Shown here: positions 1-8,086 of the stretch, in pieces
Layout: every line of letters starts with the position of its first letter
How positions within the stretch are numbered: position 1 is the stretch's first letter
Origin: Fictibacillus sp. BK138
GTDB taxonomy: Bacteria > Bacillota > Bacilli > Bacillales > Fictibacillaceae
Assembly: GCF_004216955.1 (NCBI RefSeq)
Contig: NZ_SGXL01000001.1
Coordinates: forward strand, 2,569,413 to 2,633,412
Length of the DNA: 64,000 nt
Direction of reading: 5' to 3'
Position numbers and translations under genes: made by a program
The notes under the pieces: model-generated
The model's database searches: none
Told to the model about the DNA's origin: nothing
What the model saw: the letters and a program-made list of their open reading frames with translations, nothing else

Positions 1-941
1 TTTTCAGCTGTCGCAGTTACATAGTCTACAAAGTAACCAATGTGGCTGCTCCAGATTTCTTTAAACTGAGCTGCACCTTCAGCACCATATACGGATTCTA
101 CTGCTGCCGTGATGTCATCTGTGTTTTCGTTCAGTTCAGCGGCTGCCGCTTCAAAGTCTTTTGCACCATCAATTCCTTTTTGCATCGTTAATGCAGCTAA
201 TGCAGCGTGTGCAGAGAACACACTGTTCAAGTCAGCACGAAGGTCTGCTGCAGGTGTATCCACTGATTTGTTTTCAAATTTCTCTGGGAACTGATCTGTG
301 ATCGCCCAAGATAAACCTTTTCCTGTCATAAACATGTGGTTCATCGCTTCTGTAATATTGTCGTACGCTTTGTCGTAGTCACCTGTTCTGTAGCTTTCGA
401 ATGCCCAAACGAGTTGATCCACGTGTACTTTTAAACCTTCTTCAAGGTCTTTTGCTTTTAATCGTCCTTCAGTTGCTTTATCTAGGAAATCAGCTTGCGT
501 AGTTCGGTATTCATCCAATTCCGCTAGAGCTTGCTTTCTTCCTTCTTCATTATTTTCAGCCGTCGCCGTTACATAATCTACAAAGTAGCCGATGTGGCTG
601 CTCCAGATTTCTTTGAACTGCGCTCCTGCTTCTTCACCATATACGGAAGCTACTGCTTTCGAAAGAGCTTCTGTGTTTTGATTGAGCTGGCCTGCAGCCG
701 CTTCAAAATCTTCTTTTCCATCAATTCCTTTTTGCATCGCCACGACAGCTAAGAATGCATGCTCGGATAAAAGAGTGTCTAACGATGCACGAAGATCGAT
801 GGCTGGATTCGTTACCTCAGCAGACATTTGGCCCTTGCTATGGCTTTCGTGGCCATGCGCATCTGCTACGCTGAAAGTAGGAATTAGTAAAGATACACTT
901 AATGGAACAGCAATTAATGCTTTTTTCATTTTCTTGTTCAT
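1..941 (-). CDS. Secreted tandem-repeat protein, C-terminus beyond window edge
   Basis: Reading leftward from an ATG at 941, the frame stays open to the window edge (313 codons seen). AAGGAG lies about 10 bases upstream of the ATG. The first 30 residues form a signal peptide (MNKKMKKALIAVPLSVSLL, then cleavage near VADAHG). The mature part is Ala/Glu/Asp-rich, probably helical, and contains two copies of a unit with a 552-bp (184-residue) period; each copy carries MQKGIDG and IWSSHIGYFVDYVTATAE. I do not recognise a characterised family. The His-rich start of the mature protein (HGHESH) could bind metal, but that is inference. The tandem duplication is direct sequence evidence. Confidence 0.8.
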   Translation of the reverse strand, partial: MNKKMKKALIAVPLSVSLLIPTFSVADAHGHESHSKGQMSAEVTNPAIDLRASLDTLLSEHAFLAVVAMQKGIDGKEDFEAAAGQLNQNTEALSKAVASVYGEEAGAQFKEIWSSHIGYFVDYVTATAENNEEGRKQALAELDEYRTTQADFLDKATEGRLKAKDLEEGLKVHVDQLVWAFESYRTGDYDKAYDNITEAMNHMFMTGKGLSWAITDQFPEKFENKSVDTPAADLRADLNSVFSAHAALAALTMQKGIDGAKDFEAAAAELNENTDDITAAVESVYGAEGAAQFKEIWSSHIGYFVDYVTATAE

Positions 942-1094
942 GGTTAACTCTCTCCTTTTTTTGAACATATTTTGATAGATTCATAAGGCTAACGAAGAGA
1001 GTTTTGATTTGGATCACTAGATTTGAAAAATTTTTTATTTTTTTTTTGAAAAGTATATTTTCACGGTACGTGTTCTTTTATTTTGTTACACGTT

Positions 1095-1206
1095 CGCTCA
1101 AGAATACCGAGCTACGCTCAGAATCGATGAGTATCGCTCAGAATCGCCGATCTTCGCTCAAAAAAGTTGAGTTACGCTCAAACTGGCTGACCTACGCTCA
1201 AATACA
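1095..1206. repeat. Array A: six 20-bp imperfect tandem units, core CGCTCA
   Basis: CGCTCA starts at 1095, 1115, 1135, 1155, 1175 and 1195, exactly 20 bp apart. In most units GA at unit positions 15-16 is also kept and the bases before the core are TA or TT; the rest varies. It lies between the divergent starts of the secreted repeat protein (941) and the leader/ABC gene (1371). No gene is read through it. Confidence 0.85.
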
Positions 1207-1370
1207 TTCGTTTTACGGTGGAAGTTTTTATATTAGACCATAGAACCCTCAATTAAAGCTGCGAAAAACGTTGCGGAGATTCATTATTCAGATTATTCCA
1301 AAAAAATGATGGTCTTTCTCTTATAAAATGACCTACAATGTATGTATCAACAAATAAGGAGGCTATTAAC

Positions 1371-1427
1371 ATGAGAAAAAACATGATGAATCAAACTGTG
1401 CAAACATATAAGGGTGAAACCGGTTAA
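1371..1427 (+). CDS. 18-residue leader peptide of the ABC exporter
   Basis: ATG at 1371 is preceded by a strong AAGGAGG (1356-1362) and encodes MRKNMMNQTVQTYKGETG before a TAA. It is too short for most gene finders. The reading frame overlaps one arm of a long inverted repeat (1405-1414) whose partner (1475-1484) can instead pair with the ribosome binding site of the next gene. Leader peptides of this kind govern drug-inducible ABC and rRNA methylase genes (bmrB, ermC type leaders), so a ribosome-sensing role is likely here. Function is inferred; the RBS, ORF and repeats are seen. Confidence 0.65.
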   Translation: MRKNMMNQTVQTYKGETG

Positions 1428-1511
1428 CGAAGAAATTTGCCGTTTATCTTTTTGATTTTCTTAAACGGTGTACTCCCTTATATGTGTTTAATTAAATAAC
1501 ACACAAAGGGG
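1405..1511 (+). promoter_or_regulatory. Alternative-hairpin leader (translation attenuator candidate)
   Basis: CATATAAGGG (1405-1414, inside the leader ORF) is perfectly complementary to CCCTTATATG (1475-1484). Within the same stretch TCCCTT (1474-1479) can pair with AAGGGG (1506-1511), the RBS of the ABC gene, with an inner stem TGTGTT/AACACA (1483-1488/1498-1503). The two folds exclude each other. A third stem, CCGTTTA/TAAACGG (about 1440-1446 and 1461-1467), lies between. A ribosome paused early in the leader would leave 1405-1414 free to pair and expose the RBS. Confidence 0.6.
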
Positions 1512-1517
1512 TAAATC

Positions 1518-3260
1518 ATGCATTTTCCAGTTAAAAAATTTTTTTCCTATTACAAACCGTATTTAAAGGTATTTCTATGTGTATTGTTATGTGCTTTACT
1601 TGTATCTTCTGTGACTTTGGCATTTCCTCTGCTCGTTCGCTACATTACGAAGGATGTACTCGAAGGGAATTTATCTGATGCAATAAGTGAAGTGTATTGG
1701 ATTGGCGGATTAATGCTTGTTTTAGCAGTGATTCAGAACATAGCAAACTACTTTCTGGACTATAAAGGCCATGAAGTCGGAGCTCTCATGGAAAGAGATC
1801 TGCGCAGTGAACTATTCGCACACATGCAAAAACTTTCCTTTAGCTTTTACGATAAAGAACGGACCGGCCAGCTTATGTCCAGGGTAACGACCGATCTTCT
1901 CATGCTTGCTGAGCTTTATCATCACGGTCCTGAAGACTATGTTAAATATTTGACTCGATTTATTGGTGCGTTTGTTATTTTGTTCTTTATTAACGCACCA
2001 TTAACGATTGCTGTATTCTGTTTTTTGCCATTCTTAGCAGTCTTTGCACTGTACTTTAATAAGAAATTGAACAGATCATTTAAAGATAACAAAGAACGAA
2101 TCGCCGATGTGAATGCACAGGTTGAAGATAGTCTCTCGGGAATCCGTGCCGTACAATCATTTGCTAACGAACACCTCGAAATTGAAAAGTTCAACCGGGA
2201 AAACAATCGTTTTCTAGATAGCCGAAGGAATACGTATAAAGGTGAAGCGTACTTTTACAACGGGGTAGAAACATTTATTCAGCTTATTACAATCGCGGTA
2301 ATCGTCTTTGGAAGTGCCAATATTGTTAGCCAAAAGTTAGATTTAGCAGACTTAATCACATTCTTACTGTATATCAACTTTATGATCGAACCTATTCAAA
2401 AACTGACCCATATGACGACACAGTTTCAAGAAGGAATTACAGGTTTTCAGCGTTTTATCGAAATTATGAACCTGAAGCCGGCAATCGAAAAAAAACCTGA
2501 TGCTGTTTTTCTATCTAAAGTTGATGGTGATGTAGAGTTCCATCAAGTATCTTTCCGTTATGAAGACCATACAGAATATGTTCTAAAGAATCTGTCACTG
2601 CACGTGAAGCCAGGAGAGTACGTAGCCTTGGTGGGTCCGTCTGGTGCAGGGAAAACGACTTTGTGCTCACTCATTCCCCGCTTTTATGATGTGACACGCG
2701 GAAATGTTTTTCTTGACGGTGTAGACGTGCGTGATATTGAATTGCATTCATTAAGAAAAACTATCGGGATCGTACAGCAAGATGTCTACCTGTTTGCGGG
2801 AACCGTTATGGAAAATATTCGTTATGGAAATCCAGAGGCGGTTGATGAAGAAGTAATTACGGCTGCTAAGCATGCAAATGCCCACGACTTTATCATGAGT
2901 TTGCCAAATGGCTACCATTCTGAAATCGGACAGCGAGGCGTTAAACTGTCTGGGGGGCAAAAGCAGCGGTTAAGTATCGCACGCGTTTTCTTAAAGAATC
3001 CACCCGTTCTCATTTTAGATGAGGCAACGAGTGCACTTGATAACGAAAGTGAAAGCATTATTAAAGAATCACTTGAATTATTAGCTAAAGGACGTACTAC
3101 AATTGTCATCGCCCATCGGCTGTCCACTATCCGAAATGCTGAACGGATCATTGTGCTGACAGAGGATGGAATTGCCGAACAAGGTACACATGACCTGCTG
3201 CTCAAACGCGGTGGAGTGTATGCTCATCTGTATTCAAAACAATTTGAGTTACAAGCATAA
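1518..3260 (+). CDS. ABC half-exporter, permease-ATPase (MdlB/YgaD type)
   Basis: 580 residues, the normal size for a homodimeric or heterodimeric drug/lipid half-exporter. Residues 1-310 hold six membrane segments and residues 335-580 the ATPase. Visible motifs are Walker A GPSGAGKTT (about 373-381), Q-loop QQDVYLF, signature LSGGQKQR (about 477), Walker B VLILDEATSALD (about 497-508) and the H-loop IAHRLS. The start is the ATG six bases after AAAGGGG. There is no partner half-transporter next to it, so it probably works as a homodimer. The leader peptide and switchable hairpins upstream suggest induction by translation inhibitors, which would fit multidrug export; the substrate itself cannot be read from the sequence. 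Confidence 0.93.
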   Translation: MHFPVKKFFSYYKPYLKVFLCVLLCALLVSSVTLAFPLLVRYITKDVLEGNLSDAISEVYWIGGLMLVLAVIQNIANYFLDYKGHEVGALMERDLRSELFAHMQKLSFSFYDKERTGQLMSRVTTDLLMLAELYHHGPEDYVKYLTRFIGAFVILFFINAPLTIAVFCFLPFLAVFALYFNKKLNRSFKDNKERIADVNAQVEDSLSGIRAVQSFANEHLEIEKFNRENNRFLDSRRNTYKGEAYFYNGVETFIQLITIAVIVFGSANIVSQKLDLADLITFLLYINFMIEPIQKLTHMTTQFQEGITGFQRFIEIMNLKPAIEKKPDAVFLSKVDGDVEFHQVSFRYEDHTEYVLKNLSLHVKPGEYVALVGPSGAGKTTLCSLIPRFYDVTRGNVFLDGVDVRDIELHSLRKTIGIVQQDVYLFAGTVMENIRYGNPEAVDEEVITAAKHANAHDFIMSLPNGYHSEIGQRGVKLSGGQKQRLSIARVFLKNPPVLILDEATSALDNESESIIKESLELLAKGRTTIVIAHRLSTIRNAERIIVLTEDGIAEQGTHDLLLKRGGVYAHLYSKQFELQA

Positions 3261-3265
3261 AAAAA

Positions 3266-3300
3266 TCGGCTCACTCCTTTACCTAGGGGTGGCCGTTTTT
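3266..3300 (+). terminator. Terminator of the ABC exporter gene
   Basis: Hairpin CGGC-t-CAC...GTG-GCCG with an inner TCC/GGG extension, followed by TTTTT, six bases after the stop codon. Confidence 0.75.
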
Positions 3301-3303
3301 AAA

Positions 3304-4002
3304 TTAATAAATTTCCATAAAGCCTCTTGCTACATCTGCAATTCTTTCATAGCCGTTATCTGAAGGATGAAGCCCATCATAAGTATAAACATCTAAATTT
3401 AACTTGGTTATTCCACTTAGACTGTATAAATCTAATACAGGGATTGCATACATTTGTCCGATCTCTTTTACGGCATTAACATAGTCTATTAACTTATGCC
3501 CAGCGAGGTTTGAGAAATTAACATCATATCCTGCATTATCCCGTTGTAATGGTGTCCATAAATATATTTTCAACGTCGGCTTACTCGTTAAAAGATCTTC
3601 AATCAAACTTCGGTATGCCCCATAAAAAGTAGAAGTATCTAATGTGGTATCTCCAATCAATCCAAGGGATCCGATAGGGACATCAATTCTAAAATCGTTT
3701 GTACCAGCAAAGATTGTGATCACGTCAACATCATCAATTTTTTGTTCTTTCCCGAAAACATTTGTAGAGTCTGGATCATTGCCGGAAATGGTTGATCCAA
3801 ATTGCCCGCTATTACGGTACTCCTTAAAGCCCATTTTCTCATGCATTACCGATTGATACCCGCGAACAATTGAGCCGTTGTCCATTGTTTGATCAGCAGC
3901 TGTAATACTGTCTCCTAGTGTTAGCCAAACTTTATCCTTCCATTTGCTTAATGGCTGTTGAACAGCTGACACCGATTTTTGTTCATTTATCCCCATTTTC
4001 AT
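3304..4002 (-). CDS. SGNH/GDSL-type hydrolase
   Basis: A 232-residue protein from ATG 4002, chosen because GGAGG sits at 4011-4015 with an 8-base gap; a longer frame upstream would run through the pheA terminator. Block I GDSIT (Ser about residue 32), block III AGTND and block V DGLHPS (Asp and His) give the complete Ser-Asp-His set of SGNH esterases/lipases. There is no signal peptide, so it is probably cytoplasmic. Substrate unknown: such enzymes act on carbohydrate acetyl groups, lipids or thioesters. It lies just downstream of pheA but behind that gene's terminator, so it is likely transcribed alone. Confidence 0.85.
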   Translation of the reverse strand: MKMGINEQKSVSAVQQPLSKWKDKVWLTLGDSITAADQTMDNGSIVRGYQSVMHEKMGFKEYRNSGQFGSTISGNDPDSTNVFGKEQKIDDVDVITIFAGTNDFRIDVPIGSLGLIGDTTLDTSTFYGAYRSLIEDLLTSKPTLKIYLWTPLQRDNAGYDVNFSNLAGHKLIDYVNAVKEIGQMYAIPVLDLYSLSGITKLNLDVYTYDGLHPSDNGYERIADVARGFMEIY

Positions 4003-4069
4003 CCCACTATCCTCCAAACAAAAATTTTTTGTCCTTACTATTATTGAAAGTATAACTATAAAAGGAAAA

Positions 4070-4113
4070 TGGGAAAAACAAAAAGACGCTTTCTCCTTAC
4101 AAGAAAACGTCTT
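4070..4113 (-). terminator. Terminator of pheA
   Basis: On the minus strand AAGACG...CGTCTT is followed by TTTGTTTTT. It falls between pheA and the chosen start of the SGNH gene. Confidence 0.75.
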
Positions 4114-4129
4114 AATCAAGTAATTGTCT

Positions 4130-4954
4130 CTATAATTTAGTTGTGTTATAACTTCCTAAAACTCGAACATCATGTCCATAAGCTTCTAAGATCGCAATCG
4201 CTTTTGTCATCTTTTCTTCATGCAAACCGTTTTGTGTTTCAATAAAAAAGTGATAGGTCCCTAATTGTTTTTTCGTCGGACGAGACTCAATCCAGGACAA
4301 ATTAATCGAAAGTGCAGTAAATACGTTCAGGATCGATGACAGTACACCTGAATAATCTTCCGTCGGCGAAATCAACATCATTGTCTTTGTTCGATCTTCT
4401 CTTTGTAATACAGGCTCTTTGCTGATTACCACGAAACGTGTATGATTGTTGCTGCAATCTTGAATTCCGCTTTTCGTAATCTGAAGATCAAATACTTCAG
4501 CCGCATATTGGGAAGCAATCGCTGCGACATCTTTTCTTTCTTGGTTCTTAACCGCTTGAGCGGCTGCAGACGTACTATCGAACTGCTTGCTTTTCACTTT
4601 CGCTTCTCTGATAAAATCGCGGCACTGAGCAAGCGCTGGAACGATGGACCAGACTTCACGCACATCTTCTAACGACGCTCCCTTTAATGTAAGAAGATGC
4701 AGGGAAACAGGAAAAATTAATTCCGCTTCAACAAACAGGTCGTAGGTTAATAGACCGTCTGCTGTTATGTTAATCGTTCCTTCTATTGAATTTTCGATCG
4801 GAACAATCCCTTTATCCGCCTTGCCTTCCCAAACTGCTTCCAATACATCAACGATAGAATCGCTCTTATACCACTCAACATCATCACTTGTGAAATAACG
4901 AAAGGCAGCTTCTTCCGAGAAACTTCCTTGAGGACCTAAGTATGCTACTTTCAT
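4130..4954 (-). CDS. pheA: Prephenate dehydratase
   Basis: 274 residues, typical of monofunctional Firmicutes PheA, which makes phenylpyruvate from prephenate in phenylalanine synthesis. The catalytic domain (1-180) starts MKVAYLGPQGSFSEEA and holds the TRF motif at 172-174 that is needed for activity. The ACT regulatory domain (about 190-265) carries ESRP at 223-226, the Phe-binding signature, so feedback inhibition by phenylalanine is expected. The usual HPQ before ALAQC reads IVP here (about residues 104-106), a small departure. It stands alone rather than beside obgE as in Bacillus subtilis. No T-box or other leader is visible upstream. Confidence 0.95.
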   Translation of the reverse strand: MKVAYLGPQGSFSEEAAFRYFTSDDVEWYKSDSIVDVLEAVWEGKADKGIVPIENSIEGTINITADGLLTYDLFVEAELIFPVSLHLLTLKGASLEDVREVWSIVPALAQCRDFIREAKVKSKQFDSTSAAAQAVKNQERKDVAAIASQYAAEVFDLQITKSGIQDCSNNHTRFVVISKEPVLQREDRTKTMMLISPTEDYSGVLSSILNVFTALSINLSWIESRPTKKQLGTYHFFIETQNGLHEEKMTKAIAILEAYGHDVRVLGSYNTTKL

Positions 4955-5243
4955 GTTTAGAACACGCCTGCCTTTTTTCTTTTCATATCAGTATACATGT
5001 ATTGTTTCGTAACACCAACTTATATTTTCTAAAATCACTATAAAACTAGAATCGACAATTTACTCTCTTATTATTTCACATCGACAATGATAGTCCGAAT
5101 CCTTTCACACCAAAGATTCCTGAGAAATGTTAAACATGCCTCTTTGTTTTACCGGCTATATAAGGAGCACCGTTTATGCCTGTCTTTTTCTCAGTCAAAA
5201 GCTTAAATGTAGGTGTTAGAAATCATTTTAATAATACCCCCTA
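4955..5243. other. Intergenic region upstream of pheA
   Basis: About 290 bases between pheA and the anti-sigma gene. A 34-codon frame behind AAGGAG (ATG about 5176) is visible on the plus strand, but it runs into the opposite coding gene and has no supporting homology. Nothing else is evident. Confidence 0.4.
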
Positions 5244-5912
5244 TTATTCCTTGCCCTTTACTAATTTTCCATCCTTATAAATGATAAAAGATCTAGCTAT
5301 ATCATCAGCGCTTTCGTCATTGAAAAACGGGGTATAAAAGTACACATGGTAATTCAACTTACTTTCAGGAGATTTAAAATAATAATGAAGAATTTGAACG
5401 ACATCCAACATTTTTTGATGATCTAACGTAAGAGTTGCAGGATATTGATAACCCTCTACTTGTTCATTAGTCATAAGGTTCTGCTGATTGATGCTTTTCA
5501 CCATTTCATCTTCATTTAATGGCTCAATACCGCCAACTTTTTTTCCTTTCGCCTCAAATTGTACGGTTCCATCTTTGTTTTCCTTTAACGTGAAATTCTT
5601 ATTTTCTTGAATAGTAAAAGATTCATTGGCTTGCTTAAACAATTCGATCCCTGTATTTGCTTTTATTGATAATTCAGGTGCACCCGGTGCTTTCGCATGT
5701 TCCAGCGCAAAAAAACTAGCACTTGCTAAAAAGACTACAAGTACGATTATACTTAAGACAGGTTTAAAAAAAGTGGATATATGTCTTCTTTTTTCTTTTG
5801 TACCTAACTGAGCGAGGTTACCTTGAATGACACTCTTTTGATTTGCGTCCATTCGGTATTTATGAAATTTCTTCATTATTGAAATGAGGTCTTCATTCGT
5901 TAATCGATTCAA
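5244..5912 (-). CDS. Membrane-anchored anti-sigma factor-like protein
   Basis: About 222 residues from a TTG at 5912 that overlaps the sigma gene by 20 bp and has GGAG 8 bases upstream; in-frame GTG (5921) and TTG (5939) starts are alternatives. An N-terminal cytoplasmic part of about 60 residues (LTNEDLISIMKKF) is followed by one membrane segment (LSIIVLVVFLASASFFAL) and a 140-residue outer domain. This is the layout of a regulator that holds its ECF sigma factor and senses envelope signals. The outer domain is shorter than that of RsiX and I could not assign it. Its role is inferred from topology and from overlap with the sigma gene. Confidence 0.75.
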   Translation of the reverse strand: MNRLTNEDLISIMKKFHKYRMDANQKSVIQGNLAQLGTKEKRRHISTFFKPVLSIIVLVVFLASASFFALEHAKAPGAPELSIKANTGIELFKQANESFTIQENKNFTLKENKDGTVQFEAKGKKVGGIEPLNEDEMVKSINQQNLMTNEQVEGYQYPATLTLDHQKMLDVVQILHYYFKSPESKLNYHVYFYTPFFNDESADDIARSFIIYKDGKLVKGKE

Positions 5913-6423
5913 CGTTATCACTCCACTTCTCTGCTTCAAGCTTTTTCTTCAATGACTGAATTGCCCTATGGTAAGTGAGATTAACTTTAGCGATCTTCCA
6001 ATTCAATATCTGAGAAGCTTCTTCAGGTGTATAGTCCATGACCCCGCGTAATATGGCAATATCTCTGTAAGATGCCTTTAATTGATTAATAGCTTGATAC
6101 AGTTCCTTTTTCTGTTCGCTCTCTATCACCAACTCTTGAGGGACTTTTTCTTTTTCGGAACTTAAACTCATTAAAACTGAAAATAGCATCTGATGACGTT
6201 TCTTTTTCCGGATATGATCAATAGCAATATTCCTAGCAATCGAGATTAGCCATGTTTTGGGATCTGAACGACCTTCAAATTGACTGACATGGTTAAATCC
6301 TTTAATAAAAACCTCTTGTACGATATCTTCCACGTCTTTCGTGCCCATATAGTAAATTAGAAAATTATATATATCATTGTGGTACTCGATAAACCAGCGC
6401 TGTATCAACTCATTGTTCTTCAT
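5893..6423 (-). CDS. ECF sigma factor, SigX-like
   Basis: 176 residues. Region 2 is YHNDIYNFLIYYMGTKDVED to FEGRSDPKTWLISIARN and region 4 is LKASYRDIAILRGVMDYTPEEASQ to LTYHRAIQSLKKKL. The FEGRS-KTWL-SIARN stretch resembles B. subtilis SigX, which directs cell-envelope stress genes. The next gene overlaps it and looks like its anti-sigma factor. An ECF-type promoter lies 35 bases before the start, which suggests autoregulation. The ATG is preceded by GAGGGAGTG. The SigX assignment comes from memory of the family and should be read as SigX-like, not orthology. Confidence 0.88.
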   Translation of the reverse strand: MKNNELIQRWFIEYHNDIYNFLIYYMGTKDVEDIVQEVFIKGFNHVSQFEGRSDPKTWLISIARNIAIDHIRKKKRHQMLFSVLMSLSSEKEKVPQELVIESEQKKELYQAINQLKASYRDIAILRGVMDYTPEEASQILNWKIAKVNLTYHRAIQSLKKKLEAEKWSDNVESINE

Positions 6424-6457
6424 GGATTCACTCCCTCTTTACCAATCCCTCAACAAT

Positions 6458-6485
6458 TAGACGCTTAACGACTTCTTTTATTTCA
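6458..6485 (-). promoter_or_regulatory. ECF-type promoter of the sigma/anti-sigma operon
   Basis: On the minus strand TGAAAT, 16 bases, then CGTCTA, ending about 35 bases before the ATG. This fits the TGAAAC-N16-CGTC pattern of Bacillus ECF sigma factors and suggests positive autoregulation. Confidence 0.6.
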
Positions 6486-6573
6486 GTCAACTTAACATTA
6501 TTTTACATAAGCTTGTGAAATAAAAATACAAAAGACTATATGGGATACTGAACGGACATTAAATCAGGATAAA

Positions 6574-6608
6574 CCAAAAAAACGTCCAGATTATCAATCT
6601 AGACGTTT
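6574..6608 (-). terminator. Terminator of the MDR oxidoreductase gene
   Basis: AACGTCTAGATT, GATA loop, AATCTGGACGTT and then TTTTTT on the minus strand: a 12-bp stem with one wobble pair. Confidence 0.85.
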
Positions 6609-6622
6609 ATATCTTTATTTTG

Positions 6623-7669
6623 TTATATATTTTCATCAGGAAGTAAGATAATCTTCCCAAGTTTCCCTGCATTTTTAAAATAAGTTTGAGCTTCTCTTGC
6701 CTGTTCCAATGGAAAAGTACGCTCGATGACTGGTGTGATTTTCCCGTTAGAAATAGCTTCAAGCATATGTTTGAACTCTTCTCTCGTACCTAAAACTGAA
6801 CCATATAATGTGATGTGCTTTAAGTATAAAGTACGAAGATCCAGTTCTGTTTTCTGACCGCCTGCAGATCCAGAAGTGCAAAACTTCCCCCCTCTCTTCA
6901 ATACATGAAGAGAAGTTGAAAACAAGGCATCACCGACCACATCTAATACGGAGTCAATCGGTCTACCATTCACTTTTAATATGTCATTAGCCAGGTTATT
7001 CGATTTATAAGATAATACATGTGCAGCTCCCAATTCTTTCATTCTTTTCTCTAGAGCTAAGTCTCCGACTATCGCAATAACCTTAGCGCCAAATACTTTA
7101 GAAGCGATTTGAACATTTAAAGAACCGACGCCGCCATTAGCGCCAGTAACCATAATGGTATCAGTTGGAGCAGTTTCAATTTGCTTCACCATATGCCAAG
7201 CAGTCAAACCGCTGACTGAGAACGCTGCACTTTCAATGTAGTTAGGAAGAGGCATATCATAGCAAAGGTCTGCACGCCACACCACATACTCCGCATATCC
7301 ACCATCATATTCCGACCCAATAAAGGACATATCTTCTGAGTAATGCTCAGAACCAGCCTCACCGCTTGATGTAAACGGGAAAAGAACGATATCCTTACCT
7401 ACCATGCATTCTTTTACTTTATTTCCTGCTTTTACTACACGACCTGTGATATCAGATCCCGGAACCCTTGGAAATTGTACGCCTTCTGGTTTCCAGCCTG
7501 ATTTCTCATCTGTGCCGTAGGCTCCTTCTCTCATCCAGATTTCTGTGTTATTAATGGCACAAGCCTTTATCTGAACGAGGACTTCATTGCTCTTAGGCTC
7601 TGGAATTGGTTTTTCAACGATTTCTAATTTGTCTACATCCCCGTACCCAGTCACATGAACAGCTTTCAT
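6623..7669 (-). CDS. MDR-family NAD(P)H oxidoreductase (quinone reductase/ADH type)
   Basis: 348 residues. The N-terminal GroES-like half (1-135) has VPGSDITGRVVKAG; the Rossmann half carries VTGANGGVGSLNVQIAS (about 172-188), the nucleotide-binding loop. The four-cysteine structural zinc cluster of classical alcohol dehydrogenases is absent and the catalytic zinc ligands are not clear, which favours a zinc-independent reductase of quinones or enones. It is monocistronic, with its own terminator. The physiological substrate cannot be told from the sequence. Confidence 0.88.
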   Translation of the reverse strand: MKAVHVTGYGDVDKLEIVEKPIPEPKSNEVLVQIKACAINNTEIWMREGAYGTDEKSGWKPEGVQFPRVPGSDITGRVVKAGNKVKECMVGKDIVLFPFTSSGEAGSEHYSEDMSFIGSEYDGGYAEYVVWRADLCYDMPLPNYIESAAFSVSGLTAWHMVKQIETAPTDTIMVTGANGGVGSLNVQIASKVFGAKVIAIVGDLALEKRMKELGAAHVLSYKSNNLANDILKVNGRPIDSVLDVVGDALFSTSLHVLKRGGKFCTSGSAGGQKTELDLRTLYLKHITLYGSVLGTREEFKHMLEAISNGKITPVIERTFPLEQAREAQTYFKNAGKLGKIILLPDENI

Positions 7670-7856
7670 ATTAACACCAACTTTCTAATTACCAGTTTAA
7701 ACAAATGTCTGATCGTTTACTCACTTGTACTCATTCTTCGTTAATCGTTAACACTTAATGTAACAAAAAAACCGCAATGAAGTCATTGCGATCGATAGAA
7801 TTCTTATGAGGTTTTGCTTTCTTAAAAGAAACTTGTCAGGACTCTCAACGGCTGGC

Positions 7857-8001
7857 TTATTTCTTCTCTAAGCTCTCTGCGATTCTTTTTAATGATTGAT
7901 TCATTTGATACAACATAACAAGAACAAATATTGTTAGGCCAATCAGTAGTATAAAAGTAAATAGTCCCATTAACGGCAGCCAAGTTCCTGCGTATTCCAT
8001 A
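7857..8001 (-). pseudogene. Small single-TM protein gene with an apparent 1-base frameshift
   Basis: A strong AAGGGGGAT precedes ATG at 8001, which opens MEYAGTW and then leaves frame. One base over, the sequence reads LPLMGLFTFILLIGLTIFVL and continues to SLKRIAESLEKK before TAA (7857-7859): a clean membrane segment plus a charged tail. Removing one G from the GGG run near 7980-7982 would join the two into a 47-residue membrane protein. Either the gene is broken in this strain or the base is a sequencing error. In the intact frame without the good RBS, a 37-residue ORF from ATG 7970 remains. The rest of 7670-8086 shows nothing clear. Confidence 0.5.
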
Positions 8002-8086
8002 ATATTATCCCCCTTAAACATTGCTTACATTAATACTAATAATAACATTTATTGGAAATTAGGCATTCTTTTTTTTACAACTCCAG

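Noticed and set aside
1095-1206. Possible CRISPR array
   Set aside because: Units are 20 bp and contiguous with no long unique spacers, and no cas genes lie in the window; the same holds for the arrays at 24.2, 25.0 and 53.0 kb.
5176-5280. Short plus-strand ORF behind AAGGAG, starting MPVFFSVKSLNVGVRN
   Set aside because: Vaguely like GerP-type starts, but only 34 codons, overlapping the anti-sigma gene end and without further support.
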